NCBI RefSeq assembly: GCF_000526775.1
Contig: NZ_JAGS01000001.1
Coordinates: 1,550,001 to 1,614,000 of the forward strand
From: Ruminococcus albus AD2013
GTDB taxonomy: Bacteria > Bacillota > Clostridia > Oscillospirales > Ruminococcaceae
DNA: 64,000 nt
Reading direction: 5' to 3'
Shown: in pieces, positions 17,211-25,049 of the stretch
How positions within the stretch are numbered: the first letter of the stretch is position 1
How the letters are laid out: each line of letters starts with the position of its first letter
Translations under genes and position numbers: made by a program
The notes under the pieces: generated by a model
Told to the model about the DNA's origin: nothing
The model's database searches: none
Seen by the model: only the letters and a program-made list of their open reading frames with translations

Positions 17211-17861
17211 AAACCTGAACCCTATGCCATAAACTGCTTCGATATAATCCCTGCCATTCACCGCAGAAAGCTTATGGCGGATATTGCTGATGTGCTGTTT
17301 AAGCGAACGTTCGGTGCAGTCGGGGGTATCATAGCTTATCTTATCGAGTATAGTAGTCTTACCAACAGGCACATCCGGGTTCTGCATCAGCAGTTTAAGT
17401 ATAGCGCACTCAGTGCGGGTAAGCTGAATTTCAATGTCATTCACCGTTACCGAAAGCCTGTCACAGCAGAGAGAAAGCTCTCCGCAGGTAATGGAATCAG
17501 ATATACTTCGTTCTTTCTGCCTTAACTGAACAGCGACCCTAGCAATAAGTTCGCTTATATTGAAAGGCTTGGTGATATAATCTGCCGCCCCGCCCATCAG
17601 CAGCCCGACTTTGTCACTGATATCGGCTTTTGCGCTGACGATTATAACAGGAATATCCTTGATCTTAGGCAGTATCTCTTCCCCGGTAAGTCCCGGCAGC
17701 ATAAGGTCTAGCAAAACAAGATCGGGCTTGCTGTGTGAAAGAACCATCAGCGCTTCCGTACCGGAGTACGCTTTTATAACGGAATGCCCCTCATTCATTA
17801 GTGCTTCGGATATCATATCGCTGATGTTTACATCATCATCGGTTATAAGTATTTTTGCCAT
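17202..17861 (-). CDS. OmpR-family response regulator
   Basis: 219 residues. Receiver domain residues 1-~115 with acidic pocket Asp8-10, phospho-acceptor Asp52 (LVLLDLMLPG), Ser at VIIVSAKAD and Lys in ADYITKPF. The C-terminal winged helix (~128-219) ends in the usual hairpin YIEAVYGIGFRFKS. The ribosome site is GAGGTGA. It is first in the operon with its kinase last, so the pair is likely autoregulated and controls the ABC pump between them. The GTCAAGA repeats just downstream of the gene are candidate boxes. Confidence 0.93.
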   Translation of the reverse strand: MAKILITDDDVNISDMISEALMNEGHSVIKAYSGTEALMVLSHSKPDLVLLDLMLPGLTGEEILPKIKDIPVIIVSAKADISDKVGLLMGGAADYITKPFNISELIARVAVQLRQKERSISDSITCGELSLCCDRLSVTVNDIEIQLTRTECAILKLLMQNPDVPVGKTTILDKISYDTPDCTERSLKQHISNIRHKLSAVNGRDYIEAVYGIGFRFKS

Positions 17862-17879
17862 GATCTCACCTCGTTTTTT

Positions 17880-17908
17880 ATTATATCACAAAACAAAACT
17901 TAATGCAA
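17880..17908 (-). promoter_or_regulatory. Sigma-A promoter of the two-component/ABC operon
   Basis: On the minus strand TTGCAT (17908-17903), 17-bp spacer, TATAAT (17885-17880) with an extended TG. Confidence 0.75.
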
Positions 17909-17963
17909 TGCCGCCGCAGATAAGTTCATTATTGTCATTTTGTATTTAGATTTATATTCGCTA

Positions 17964-17992
17964 TTGATTTTCTGTTAAAAATATAGTATAAT
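17964..17992 (+). promoter_or_regulatory. Sigma-A promoter of the second GGDEF gene
   Basis: TTGATT (17964-17969), 17-bp spacer, TATAAT (17987-17992). Confidence 0.75.
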
Positions 17993-18052
17993 TTTATTAA
18001 GTGATGTTGTTTACAAAAACATCAGATCATGAAGATATTTCAGGAGGCTTTT

Positions 18053-19474
18053 ATGGATCTTCAGGCATTGGTCAACAAATTCAAGATAGTTGCGGGAGTG
18101 TATGCTTTTGATATCCTGCCCGATGGCAGCAAGAGCGAGATCCGCATTATGGCGATAAATGATTTCAACACAATGATGTTCAGAAAGCGGCCCGATGCGC
18201 CGGATTTTTATCCCGGTGTCCCGCTGCGAAGATACTTCACAGAGATAAACCTTGAAAACTTCATATATAACAGTGCTATAAACAATGAACCGCTGTATTC
18301 ATATGTAAATGCTTTCGGTATGTGGATAAAAGGTTTTTATCTTCCTTTAGATGAAGAAGGCAATATCCTGAATGAAAAGGGCGAGCCGAACACATCACCG
18401 AGAACAGCGTACTGCTTGTACTTAACTACACGTTCCTATGAATCTGAACCGGACTCCATGACACAGCGTTCAGGCGAGATAGCTTCATTTATTATGGAGT
18501 TGAGCATAAAACTGAATAGGATGCAAAGCTTTGATATTGCCATGAGAGAGTGCATGAGAGAACTTAAAGGTTTATTCCGTTCAAAATACTGTGCGATGCT
18601 GACCATCAACAAAAATGAGGAAAAATTCGACCTGTACAATGATAAAGGCGATCAGCCCGAAATGCTCAGAGATCTTACAAAAAGTATGGATCGCACACCT
18701 TATGAAACTGCGCTTGCCTGGGAAAAGGATCTGAATGGCTCAGACTGTCTGCTGCTTGATGACCTGAGCATAATCGAAGAGCGCGACCCTGTATGGTACA
18801 GATCGCTGGTAAACTTTGACGTTAAAAACCTTATGCTGACTTCAATTCGCTACGATAATGAACTTGTGGGATTTATCTGGGCGATAAATTTCGATACCGA
18901 AAGAACAATGGAGATCAAAGAAACACTGGAGCTGACGACTTTCATGCTTGGCGCGAGCATCTCTCACCACCACCTTGTCAGCAGACTGAAAGTCATGAGC
19001 AGAACGGACAGCCTTACTCAGTTGCTGAACCGCAATGCAATGAACGAACGTGTTGATCAGCTGACAAACGACAAGTCTGCAAAGCCGGAATGTATCGGCA
19101 TTGTATTTGCCGATCTGAATGGTCTGAAAGCGGTAAACGACGGCAGCGGTCATGCTGCGGGAGACAAACTTTTACAGAATGCAGCAGCGCTTCTTAAAAT
19201 AGCTTTCGATGAATACGAGATATACCGTTCAGGCGGGGATGAGTTCGTGGTACTATGCCCTGATATCTCACCCGAAAAACTGGATGGATGTGTTGCAAGA
19301 CTACACGCACTTGCCGAAAATACACCTAACGTAAGCTTCGCAGCGGGTGCAAAATGGTTCAATGGCGACTACGACATTTTCACCGCAATGCAGGCAGCCG
19401 ACCTGAGTATGTATAAGAACAAGGAAGATTTTTACCGCTTGCACCCGGAGAAAAACTGGCGGAATAATCTTTGA
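18053..19474 (+). CDS. Diguanylate cyclase with N-terminal sensory region
   Basis: 473 residues from the ATG at 18053, preceded by CAGGAGG; an earlier ATG at 18029 lacks a ribosome site. No membrane segment is seen. Residues 1-~300 are an unassigned sensory region; its second half (MRECMRELKGLFRSKYCAMLTINKN onward, split here only for description) looks GAF-like. The GGDEF domain begins near residue 318 (SRTDSLTQLLNRNAMNERV) and has the active signature GGDEF at ~394-398. No RxxD inhibitory site. It should make cyclic di-GMP in response to a cytoplasmic cue. The IS200/IS605 element lies directly after its stop codon. Confidence 0.85.
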   Translation: MDLQALVNKFKIVAGVYAFDILPDGSKSEIRIMAINDFNTMMFRKRPDAPDFYPGVPLRRYFTEINLENFIYNSAINNEPLYSYVNAFGMWIKGFYLPLDEEGNILNEKGEPNTSPRTAYCLYLTTRSYESEPDSMTQRSGEIASFIMELSIKLNRMQSFDIAMRECMRELKGLFRSKYCAMLTINKNEEKFDLYNDKGDQPEMLRDLTKSMDRTPYETALAWEKDLNGSDCLLLDDLSIIEERDPVWYRSLVNFDVKNLMLTSIRYDNELVGFIWAINFDTERTMEIKETLELTTFMLGASISHHHLVSRLKVMSRTDSLTQLLNRNAMNERVDQLTNDKSAKPECIGIVFADLNGLKAVNDGSGHAAGDKLLQNAAALLKIAFDEYEIYRSGGDEFVVLCPDISPEKLDGCVARLHALAENTPNVSFAAGAKWFNGDYDIFTAMQAADLSMYKNKEDFYRLHPEKNWRNNL

Positions 19475-19484
19475 TATCATCGAT

Positions 19485-19720
19485 CATCATAGTGAAGCCT
19501 CACACGACTAAAGTCGCGTACTTCCAATAGTGTCCTAGCGGACACGCCCACTTTAGGCAGGTGGACTACGTTTCTACCATAAAGCCTGAACTCAGAAAAT
19601 TATGCTGTTTGAGCAATAAATTCCGCATTCAGGTTAACTAAGGTAGAGAACGTGCAGGTGCTTCTCTTACTGCATTGAGGTACTTTAGCCTCAATGAACA
19701 ACCTTGAATTCTCATCCAAG
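19485..19720 (-). ncRNA. Candidate omega RNA (TnpB guide RNA) spanning the tnpB 3' end and right end
   Basis: In this family the guide RNA scaffold overlaps the end of tnpB and runs to the right end, with the guide taken from the flank. Here the stretch holds the stable GTGTCC-GCTA-GGACAC hairpin and the CGACT/AGTCG hairpin. The guide would be the sequence below ~19490. Borders are inferred by analogy. Confidence 0.45.
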
Positions 19721-20925
19721 GATTTTAATATTTCACGTATGAAGTATCTTGCCCCTATATTATACGAAGCAGATAGATCACAGTTGTAGGTCTTGCCATT
19801 TTGAAATTTGCATAGCTCATAGGTATTGAAACCACCGAATTTACCACGAAGTACAAAACCACTGCCATCGTAGGCAAGGCGTGACGTATTCCATGCACAG
19901 ATATGGCTTACTCTCATACCTAGTCTGTGAGCTTTATTCGTTACAATAGACTGAACTTCCTGACTGCGCCACAGCTTGAGCTTCTGCTTTTTAGAACCGC
20001 GGACCTTACCGTTCTTGTCTAAATGCTCAAATACAATAACATCTGCATTATAAAGAACGGCTATATCTACGATGCAGGCAGCAGTTTTAGTGGCAATGTC
20101 GTGATTGATTCCTTTGGCTTTTGCCCAAAGTCTTGGTGTTTTATAGTTACCATGCTGCTGAGCTTTTTTTATACGGTTAACACAATGCATAAGATGGTCT
20201 GTTTCTTTGGGAAGCTTATAAAAATGCCTTCCAAGAATAGTGCCATCTGAACGCATTACGGAAATCGTAGCAGCGGTGTTTATTCCAAGATCTACAGTAA
20301 CAATGGTCTGTTCATACACAGATATATCTGCAAGTTTGACCTTTTCCTCAAATGGAAATTCCAAAAACCACTCCTTGCCTCGTTTTTGAAGTGTTGGAGC
20401 GCATTGCTTGCGAAAATTGCAATGTCTGTATATATAATCCATATCAGACTTTTTAAGGTTTATCGTTATCCAGTCCCATGTATTACGGATGTAGACTTTG
20501 ATCTGGGCAGTATAATCACCGGTCTGATTGTACATTACTGTACGATACATAGACGGGAATGAATAACCTGCTTTTGGATACGATGGTTCTCTTCCGACCG
20601 GATCTTTGATCCAGTTATCGAGATTGGTTTTGTAAGATGATACCTTGCCTATAGCCTCGTTAATAGCACCACGGCGCAGATAGCTTGGCATCTTATAGAA
20701 TTTTGTATCAAAATCATAAATTGGATCGGGATTATCTTTTGTAGCATGGATCAGTGTTTCGATATATGTGAGTCTACTCACCCCTTTGAATGTAACAATG
20801 TTATCCCAATGATCCAGACAAACGCTGATAAGGTAATCTACAGCATGTCTGTATTCGATAACGGTATCTTTAAAGATGTTGTTGTAATGCTTGATCTTAA
20901 CGCTGTAAGTCGTATATATCTGCAT
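19600..20925 (-). CDS. tnpB: TnpB (OrfB) RNA-guided nuclease of IS200/IS605 type
   Basis: 441 residues. The RuvC triad is complete: Asp212 (VDLGINTAA), Glu300 (VIVFEHLDKNGK) and Asp383 (NCDLSASYNIGARYF). The N-terminal ~200 residues should form the REC/wedge domains that hold the guide RNA. The zinc-finger region is unusual: in place of two CxxC pairs there is one Cys in HICAWNTSRLAYDGSG (343) and Cys372 and Cys382. I recall the CAWxTS form from other Clostridia elements, so it may be a genuine subfamily rather than decay. TnpB proteins cut DNA beside a short motif under guide RNA control and help keep the element in place. AGGAGGGAG precedes the ATG. Confidence 0.92.
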   Translation of the reverse strand: MQIYTTYSVKIKHYNNIFKDTVIEYRHAVDYLISVCLDHWDNIVTFKGVSRLTYIETLIHATKDNPDPIYDFDTKFYKMPSYLRRGAINEAIGKVSSYKTNLDNWIKDPVGREPSYPKAGYSFPSMYRTVMYNQTGDYTAQIKVYIRNTWDWITINLKKSDMDYIYRHCNFRKQCAPTLQKRGKEWFLEFPFEEKVKLADISVYEQTIVTVDLGINTAATISVMRSDGTILGRHFYKLPKETDHLMHCVNRIKKAQQHGNYKTPRLWAKAKGINHDIATKTAACIVDIAVLYNADVIVFEHLDKNGKVRGSKKQKLKLWRSQEVQSIVTNKAHRLGMRVSHICAWNTSRLAYDGSGFVLRGKFGGFNTYELCKFQNGKTYNCDLSASYNIGARYFIREILKSLDENSRLFIEAKVPQCSKRSTCTFSTLVNLNAEFIAQTA

Positions 20926-21094
20926 ACTGCAGACTCCCTCCTTCTACTTGGTTTTTTGAGAATTAATGTAATCTGTTACCTGTTTAAGACTTCTGTCGCT
21001 TACAGTTGCTACAAAATACGATGGATTCCATATATATTTATTATAGTAGATTTTTTTAAGAATTTAAAATTTTATATACTTAAAAGTTTTGCTG

Positions 21095-21120
21095 TGTTTG
21101 TGTCACGCGTGACACAAACA
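21095..21120. repeat. 26-bp perfect palindrome inside the tnpA remnant
   Basis: TGTTTGTGTCACG followed directly by its reverse complement, with a CGCG centre. It interrupts the decayed tnpA reading frame and could extrude as a cruciform or serve as a dimeric protein site. Confidence 0.7.
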
Positions 21121-21156
21121 GAATTCAATTTTTCTTTTTATGAGGTTTAAGATGCA

Positions 21157-21192
21157 GAAAGACAGCTAATCTTACTCACTTAGCTGTCTTTC
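21157..21192. repeat. 13-bp-stem hairpin inside the tnpA remnant
   Basis: GAAAGACAGCTAA (21157-21169) and TTAGCTGTCTTTC (21180-21192), 10-base loop. The stem sits where the tnpA frame breaks. No T run follows on either strand, so it is not an obvious terminator. Confidence 0.6.
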
Positions 21193-21393
21193 ACTTAAGA
21201 ATTATAGTATCTGACATTCTTAATTGAGGCTTACAGTTTACAAGACGAAGTATATGATCAAGACTTCCTGTATTTGGTAGTTCTTACGATATGGTATTAC
21301 AATGAATATACATACCCTCGACCATGCACAACAGAATGTCTAGAAATGCCGCCTAACTCATGACTAAAGTCACGAGCGTGCGGCGGCAAAATC

Positions 21394-21444
21394 GTCAAAA
21401 AAAGATAAGACCTCCCGTGGTATGAAAAAATCACAGGAGGTCTT
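21394..21444 (-). terminator. Strong hairpin with T tail upstream of the IS left end
   Basis: AAGACCTCC (21407-21415) pairs with GGAGGTCTT (21436-21444), with a further GTG/CAC inside. The minus strand continues TATCTTTTTTTG, so it would stop transcription entering the element from the xylanase side. Confidence 0.65.
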
Positions 21445-21471
21445 TATGGTATATCCGATATGATAAATCAG

Positions 21472-21718
21472 AACCACCACTAAAGTGGTGGTTTGCTCTG
21501 CCCCTAAAAGGGGCTATTACTGGCTAACCCACTCAAAGTGGGTACTGAATTATTGTCATTGCATTACTTGCACCGCCACCCGTAAACGGGTAATATATTT
21601 ATCAGTCAAAGTATGCGTAAATCCTTTGGTATGCTTTTACTTTCTGGCTTCGCCATATGTTTCCCTTCGGGAAACACTCATGCTAAAGCTTTTTTATCTC
21701 CCCCGGTAGAACCGGGGG
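21472..21718. repeat. Array of six short perfect hairpins (possible non-autonomous IS or structured RNA)
   Basis: Six compact hairpins lie within 247 bp: AACCACCAC-TAAA-GTGGTGGTT (21472-21493); GCCCCT-AAA-AGGGGC (21500-21514); ACCCACT-CAA-AGTGGGT (21527-21543); ACCCGT-AA-ACGGGT (21578-21591); GTTTCCC-TTC-GGGAAAC (21659-21675); CCCCCGGT-AGA-ACCGGGGG (21700-21718). Several share ACTAAAGT or TAAA loops with the ends of the adjacent IS200/IS605 element. No convincing protein is encoded. It may be a palindrome-rich mini-element mobilised by a Y1 transposase, or a folded RNA. Confidence 0.65.
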
Positions 21719-21740
21719 TTTATTTACGCTAAAGCACCAA

Positions 21741-21775
21741 CAAAAATACGGGATGGCACATAGGTCATCCCGTAT
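21741..21775 (-). terminator. Rho-independent terminator of the xylanase gene
   Basis: ATACGGGATG (21746-21755) pairs with CATCCCGTAT (21766-21775); the minus strand continues TTTTG. Confidence 0.85.
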
Positions 21776-21809
21776 CTGTTTATGCTATTGATGTACTTAT
21801 AAACTGCTA

Positions 21810-24569
21810 TTATCTGATAGTAACATTTACAGCATTATTGATAGCACTTGTGGTATCCCAATGACCGTTAACTCTTGCAGCGATAGCTACCTTGTAGCTC
21901 ATACCGGGAGTCAGGTTCTTAGGAGTTACATAGCTGTTTGAAGAGATGTTGGAAGTCTGAACTCTCCACTTACCAGCCAGGTATACAGCGATGCCGTACT
22001 TGTCAGCGCCCTGTACCTTATCCCATACAAACTGTACCTGATGGTAATAAGAATCATAATTTACCTTGATGTTTGTAGGATAAGTGTTGCTATTTCCGTT
22101 GCCGGTTTCGTTGCCGTTACCATTGCCATTTCCGTTACCATTACCGGTTTCGTTGCCGTTGGTCTTGCCCCACAGGCTTGTAGGAATGATGCTGATAACA
22201 GAGCTGTATGCCTGCTTAGGCTTGTAGCTTGAATCGAACAGCAGAGGAGTATCGGATTTTCTCCAGCTCATGCCATCGTTGGTGCCCCACCATGTCAGTG
22301 AAGTTACAGCGTCGCAGTTAACGATGTTCTGAACGATGCCCTTGTAGTAGCTAGCAAATGCGGAGTCGCTTGCGCCCTTCTGCATAACGTCCAGCTCAGT
22401 TACGTGGATCTCGATGCCGGGGATAGAAGAGAACAGATCAAGTGCGTTCTTATATCTTGAAGCATCAGGATAGTTTGTACCCAGGTGAGACTGCATACCG
22501 ATACCGTCAAGGTTACCTGCCTCGTGAACCTTCTTGCAGAAGTTGTAGATGGAAGTTACCTTGCCATCGTCATACTCGTTGAAGTCGTTGTAGAACAGCT
22601 TGCAGTCAGAAGGAGCATACTTTCTTGCATAAGCGAATGCCTTCTGCATATAGCTGTCGCTGCCGTAAATAGCCATATAAGGAGACTGACCATAAGCGCC
22701 GTTCATACCTGCCTGTCTGAGGTTGCCGTTGCTTACTTCAAATGCTTCGTTAACAACGTCATAAGCATAGAGTTTCAGAGTAGGATAATTATCCTTGATC
22801 ATCTTGAAAGTATTCTTGATGAAGTTTTCCATACGCTGATCCATTACCGACTGAGAAACAACTGAACCGTTGCTGTCGAAGTTCTGTCTGAAGAACCAGT
22901 CAGGAGTCTGGCTGTGCCAGATGAGTGTATGACCTCTTACAGGTATATTGTACTTAACAGCAAAGTCAAGGATAGTCTTTAAGTTGCTGGGCAGTTTTAC
23001 CTGAGGATTTACGTTGTTGCCGTAGGACTTACTTGCATTCTGGTCAAGAATGTTATCGGGCTTCAGCTCGTTCTCGGGAGTGATGCTGTTGAAGTGCTTT
23101 CTGATAAAGTCAGGGTGTGAGCTAACTTCATAAGAGCTTACAGCAGTACCTACCTTGAATTCGGTAGAGAATACGTCCTTCAGACCTGCATCCGAAGTAT
23201 TAACATTAGAAGAACCAGTGCCTGAACCGGTACCGGAAGAAGAAGAATCTACCTTACCGCCGCCTGTGGTAACAGAAGAAGACTTGCCTGCCTTGGAAGC
23301 CTGTACGTTGTCGATATAGAAATCTGTCAGGCTGTCGGGAGCTTCAACATAAAGAACAAGATTGGAAGCGCCGCTGGGGATCTTGTAAGATGTATTCTCA
23401 AGCTTTGTCCACTTGCCGTTCTGTGCAGTAGCAGAAGCTACCTCATCATACTGCTCAGTACCGGAAGAATCAGTGTACTGCATAGTCATCTTCATGCTTG
23501 TGGAGGAACCGCTCTTCTGCAGAACGCCTGTGCTGAAGCTGAAGGAATTGCCGGGAACGAATGTGGAAGTGCTCAGGGGGATAGATGCACCGTGCCAGTT
23601 GCTTGTTCTGCCGCTTACATACAGTGACTTGCTGCCGCCGTAGTAGTTCTTGCTGTCAACAGCAACAGATGCAGCACCTCTGCCTTCCCAGTTACCTGCA
23701 CCATTCTCAAATGTGCTGGTGAAATAATCGCCGTTGGAATCGGGGTTAGGAACAGTTGTTGTTGAACCTGTGCCGCCTGTGCTACCTGAGCCGCTGCTTC
23801 CGCCTTCACGGAATTTCAGATTAACATCAGCCTGACCGTCGGACTCCCAACCTTCAACGTTGAAAGCAACTTCGTACAGGTTACCCATCTTCATGCCCAT
23901 GGACTCCCAAGCCTTGAAGTGCTCGGTAACGCTTATTGTGCCCTTGGTTCTTGTGTTCTGACGTATGCTTATATACTGTGTGAAATTCTTGTTGCCTTCG
24001 ATGGTGTAGGAATTTCTTGCACTTGTGTATATCTTGTACTGGCTTCCGTCAATAGTAACAGAACCCTTGTACTGTGCAGAGGGATCCTGTGCAGGAGACC
24101 AGTTCTTCCAGTCCTCGATGATGTAGTACTCAACCAGAGGATTCTGAGCCCAGCCGTAGATACAGATTCTGGAGTTACCGGATGAACCTGCATACCAGCT
24201 GCAATCGTAATCACAGTAGAAATTACCATAGTTCTTGTAAGTCTTAGGGTTATTCAGACCCCAGTACAGACCACGACGAGCAAGGAAGTTACCTCTCGAG
24301 TTATTAGGACCGCACTTCCATGATGTGCTGAAACCGCCGTCATTGTCGTGCAGTGTCATAGTAGAAGAATTAGGAGTATCTGCCTGCCAGATCTCGTGAT
24401 GGTAATCATTATACCAGCCTACTTCCTGTGTATGAGAAGGGCTTGTAGTCAGCTGCTTAGCTGCTGAAACTGTTATAACCGTCCTGCTGATCATAGGTGC
24501 AGCAGGTGCAGTGATCATCATACCTGCGATAAGAGCGCTTACCGCACGCTTCGGAACAAAATTTTTCAT
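21810..24569 (-). CDS. Bifunctional xylanase GH11-CBM22-GH10-CBM37
   Basis: 919 residues from the ATG at 24569 (AGAGGA before it; two codons upstream is only a TTG). Residues 1-~36 are the signal peptide. GH11 spans ~48-255 with nucleophile Glu147 (PLVEYYIIEDW) and acid/base Glu239 (VEGWESDG). A Gly/Ser/Thr linker leads to a CBM22 (~278-427), another linker to GH10 (~465-800) with acid/base Glu608 (YDVVNEAF) and nucleophile Glu725 (IHVTELDV). An Asn/Gly linker joins a C-terminal CBM37 (~830-919) that nearly matches the one on the GH48 cellulase. Secreted; the two active sites would cut arabinoxylan with different tolerance for side chains. CBM37 in R. albus binds many glycans and possibly the cell surface. 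Confidence 0.95.
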   Translation of the reverse strand: MKNFVPKRAVSALIAGMMITAPAAPMISRTVITVSAAKQLTTSPSHTQEVGWYNDYHHEIWQADTPNSSTMTLHDNDGGFSTSWKCGPNNSRGNFLARRGLYWGLNNPKTYKNYGNFYCDYDCSWYAGSSGNSRICIYGWAQNPLVEYYIIEDWKNWSPAQDPSAQYKGSVTIDGSQYKIYTSARNSYTIEGNKNFTQYISIRQNTRTKGTISVTEHFKAWESMGMKMGNLYEVAFNVEGWESDGQADVNLKFREGGSSGSGSTGGTGSTTTVPNPDSNGDYFTSTFENGAGNWEGRGAASVAVDSKNYYGGSKSLYVSGRTSNWHGASIPLSTSTFVPGNSFSFSTGVLQKSGSSTSMKMTMQYTDSSGTEQYDEVASATAQNGKWTKLENTSYKIPSGASNLVLYVEAPDSLTDFYIDNVQASKAGKSSSVTTGGGKVDSSSSGTGSGTGSSNVNTSDAGLKDVFSTEFKVGTAVSSYEVSSHPDFIRKHFNSITPENELKPDNILDQNASKSYGNNVNPQVKLPSNLKTILDFAVKYNIPVRGHTLIWHSQTPDWFFRQNFDSNGSVVSQSVMDQRMENFIKNTFKMIKDNYPTLKLYAYDVVNEAFEVSNGNLRQAGMNGAYGQSPYMAIYGSDSYMQKAFAYARKYAPSDCKLFYNDFNEYDDGKVTSIYNFCKKVHEAGNLDGIGMQSHLGTNYPDASRYKNALDLFSSIPGIEIHVTELDVMQKGASDSAFASYYKGIVQNIVNCDAVTSLTWWGTNDGMSWRKSDTPLLFDSSYKPKQAYSSVISIIPTSLWGKTNGNETGNGNGNGNGNGNETGNGNSNTYPTNIKVNYDSYYHQVQFVWDKVQGADKYGIAVYLAGKWRVQTSNISSNSYVTPKNLTPGMSYKVAIAARVNGHWDTTSAINNAVNVTIR

Positions 24570-24980
24570 AAGCAATTCCTCTCTTTCCTATAGTTAAAGA
24601 TTAAAAGAACAAATCAAAAGAATTCAACAGAGTCCAATTATATAATGTCGAAAGCCCCATTTTTCGGCTCCGGACTCCGCTTCCCTTCTTTTGTTAATAT
24701 TTTATATTTTTTAAGAGATAAATTCAAATCGTTTTTTGCTATATATCAGCTTCCAATATTCAAAAATTGCTATATTGCAGTTTTACTATATTTCTAACCG
24801 TATTTTTAATTTTTTTGTAACATATTCCGTCATGTAATTAACTAAATGTTGTTCTTTTCTATTATCTAATTTCATTATATCATTGTACAATTTCACTATA
24901 TTTTTATTATTGCCGTTTTGTCCATAAACGTACTAAAGTACCGCGCTTAACATATCCTATCATTGTATTTGATTTATTCT
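24570..24980 (-). promoter_or_regulatory. Upstream region of the xylanase gene
   Basis: A 480-bp AT-rich gap. On the minus strand TATAAT hexamers lie at 24889-24884 (extended TGATATAAT) and 24642-24637, but neither has a good -35. This suggests an activated promoter and a leader of up to ~300 nt. A GC-rich patch (24655-24680, GGAGTCCGGAGCCG read on the minus strand) stands out from its surroundings. No gene seen. Confidence 0.35.
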
Positions 24981-24982
24981 GT

Positions 24983-25014
24983 AAAAAAGATCCCCCTGCA
25001 TCAGCAGAGGGATC
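24983..25014 (-). terminator. Rho-independent terminator of the Gld-like operon
   Basis: Arms 24989-24999 and 25004-25014 (GATCCC...GGGATC ends) with a T6 tail on the minus strand. Confidence 0.85.
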
Positions 25015-25049
25015 ATATAATTGATCATATAACGGAAATCTTCGTTCGC

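Larger units (their letters stand above)
20944..21348 (-). pseudogene. tnpA: Decayed tnpA (HUH Y1 transposase) of the same element
   Basis: On the minus strand three pieces of a Y1 transposase can be read in different frames. The N-terminus (~21340-21265) gives SRHSVVHGRGYVYSL, a stop, then YHIVRTTKYRKS. The middle (~21265-21185) gives DHILRLVNCKPQLRMSDTI, where the HUH motif should read HVH. The C-terminus (21070-20944) gives YIWNPSYFVATVSDRSLK and ends at a TAG. Stops, frameshifts, a missing stretch before DH and the altered HUH motif show it is inactive. Its end lies 18 bp before tnpB. Confidence 0.8.
19480..21395 (-). mobile_element. IS200/IS605-family element with decayed tnpA and intact tnpB
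   Basis: On the minus strand the order is left-end hairpin (around 21347-21390, GCCGCC...GGCGGC arms enclosing GACTTTAGTC), tnpA remnant, tnpB, then right-end hairpins (GTGTCC/GGACAC at 19530-19545 and CGACT/AGTCG at 19505-19516). Both ends carry a GACTTTAGTC hairpin, the subterminal-hairpin design of this family, which has no terminal inverted repeats. Exact borders cannot be fixed without an empty site. The right end lies just behind the GGDEF gene. With tnpA broken, the copy cannot move on its own, but the nuclease gene remains open. Confidence 0.75.

Noticed and set aside
21485..21709. 74-codon frame across the hairpin array
   Set aside because: No ribosome site, odd composition (Cys/Tyr-rich) and the sequence is dominated by perfect stems.
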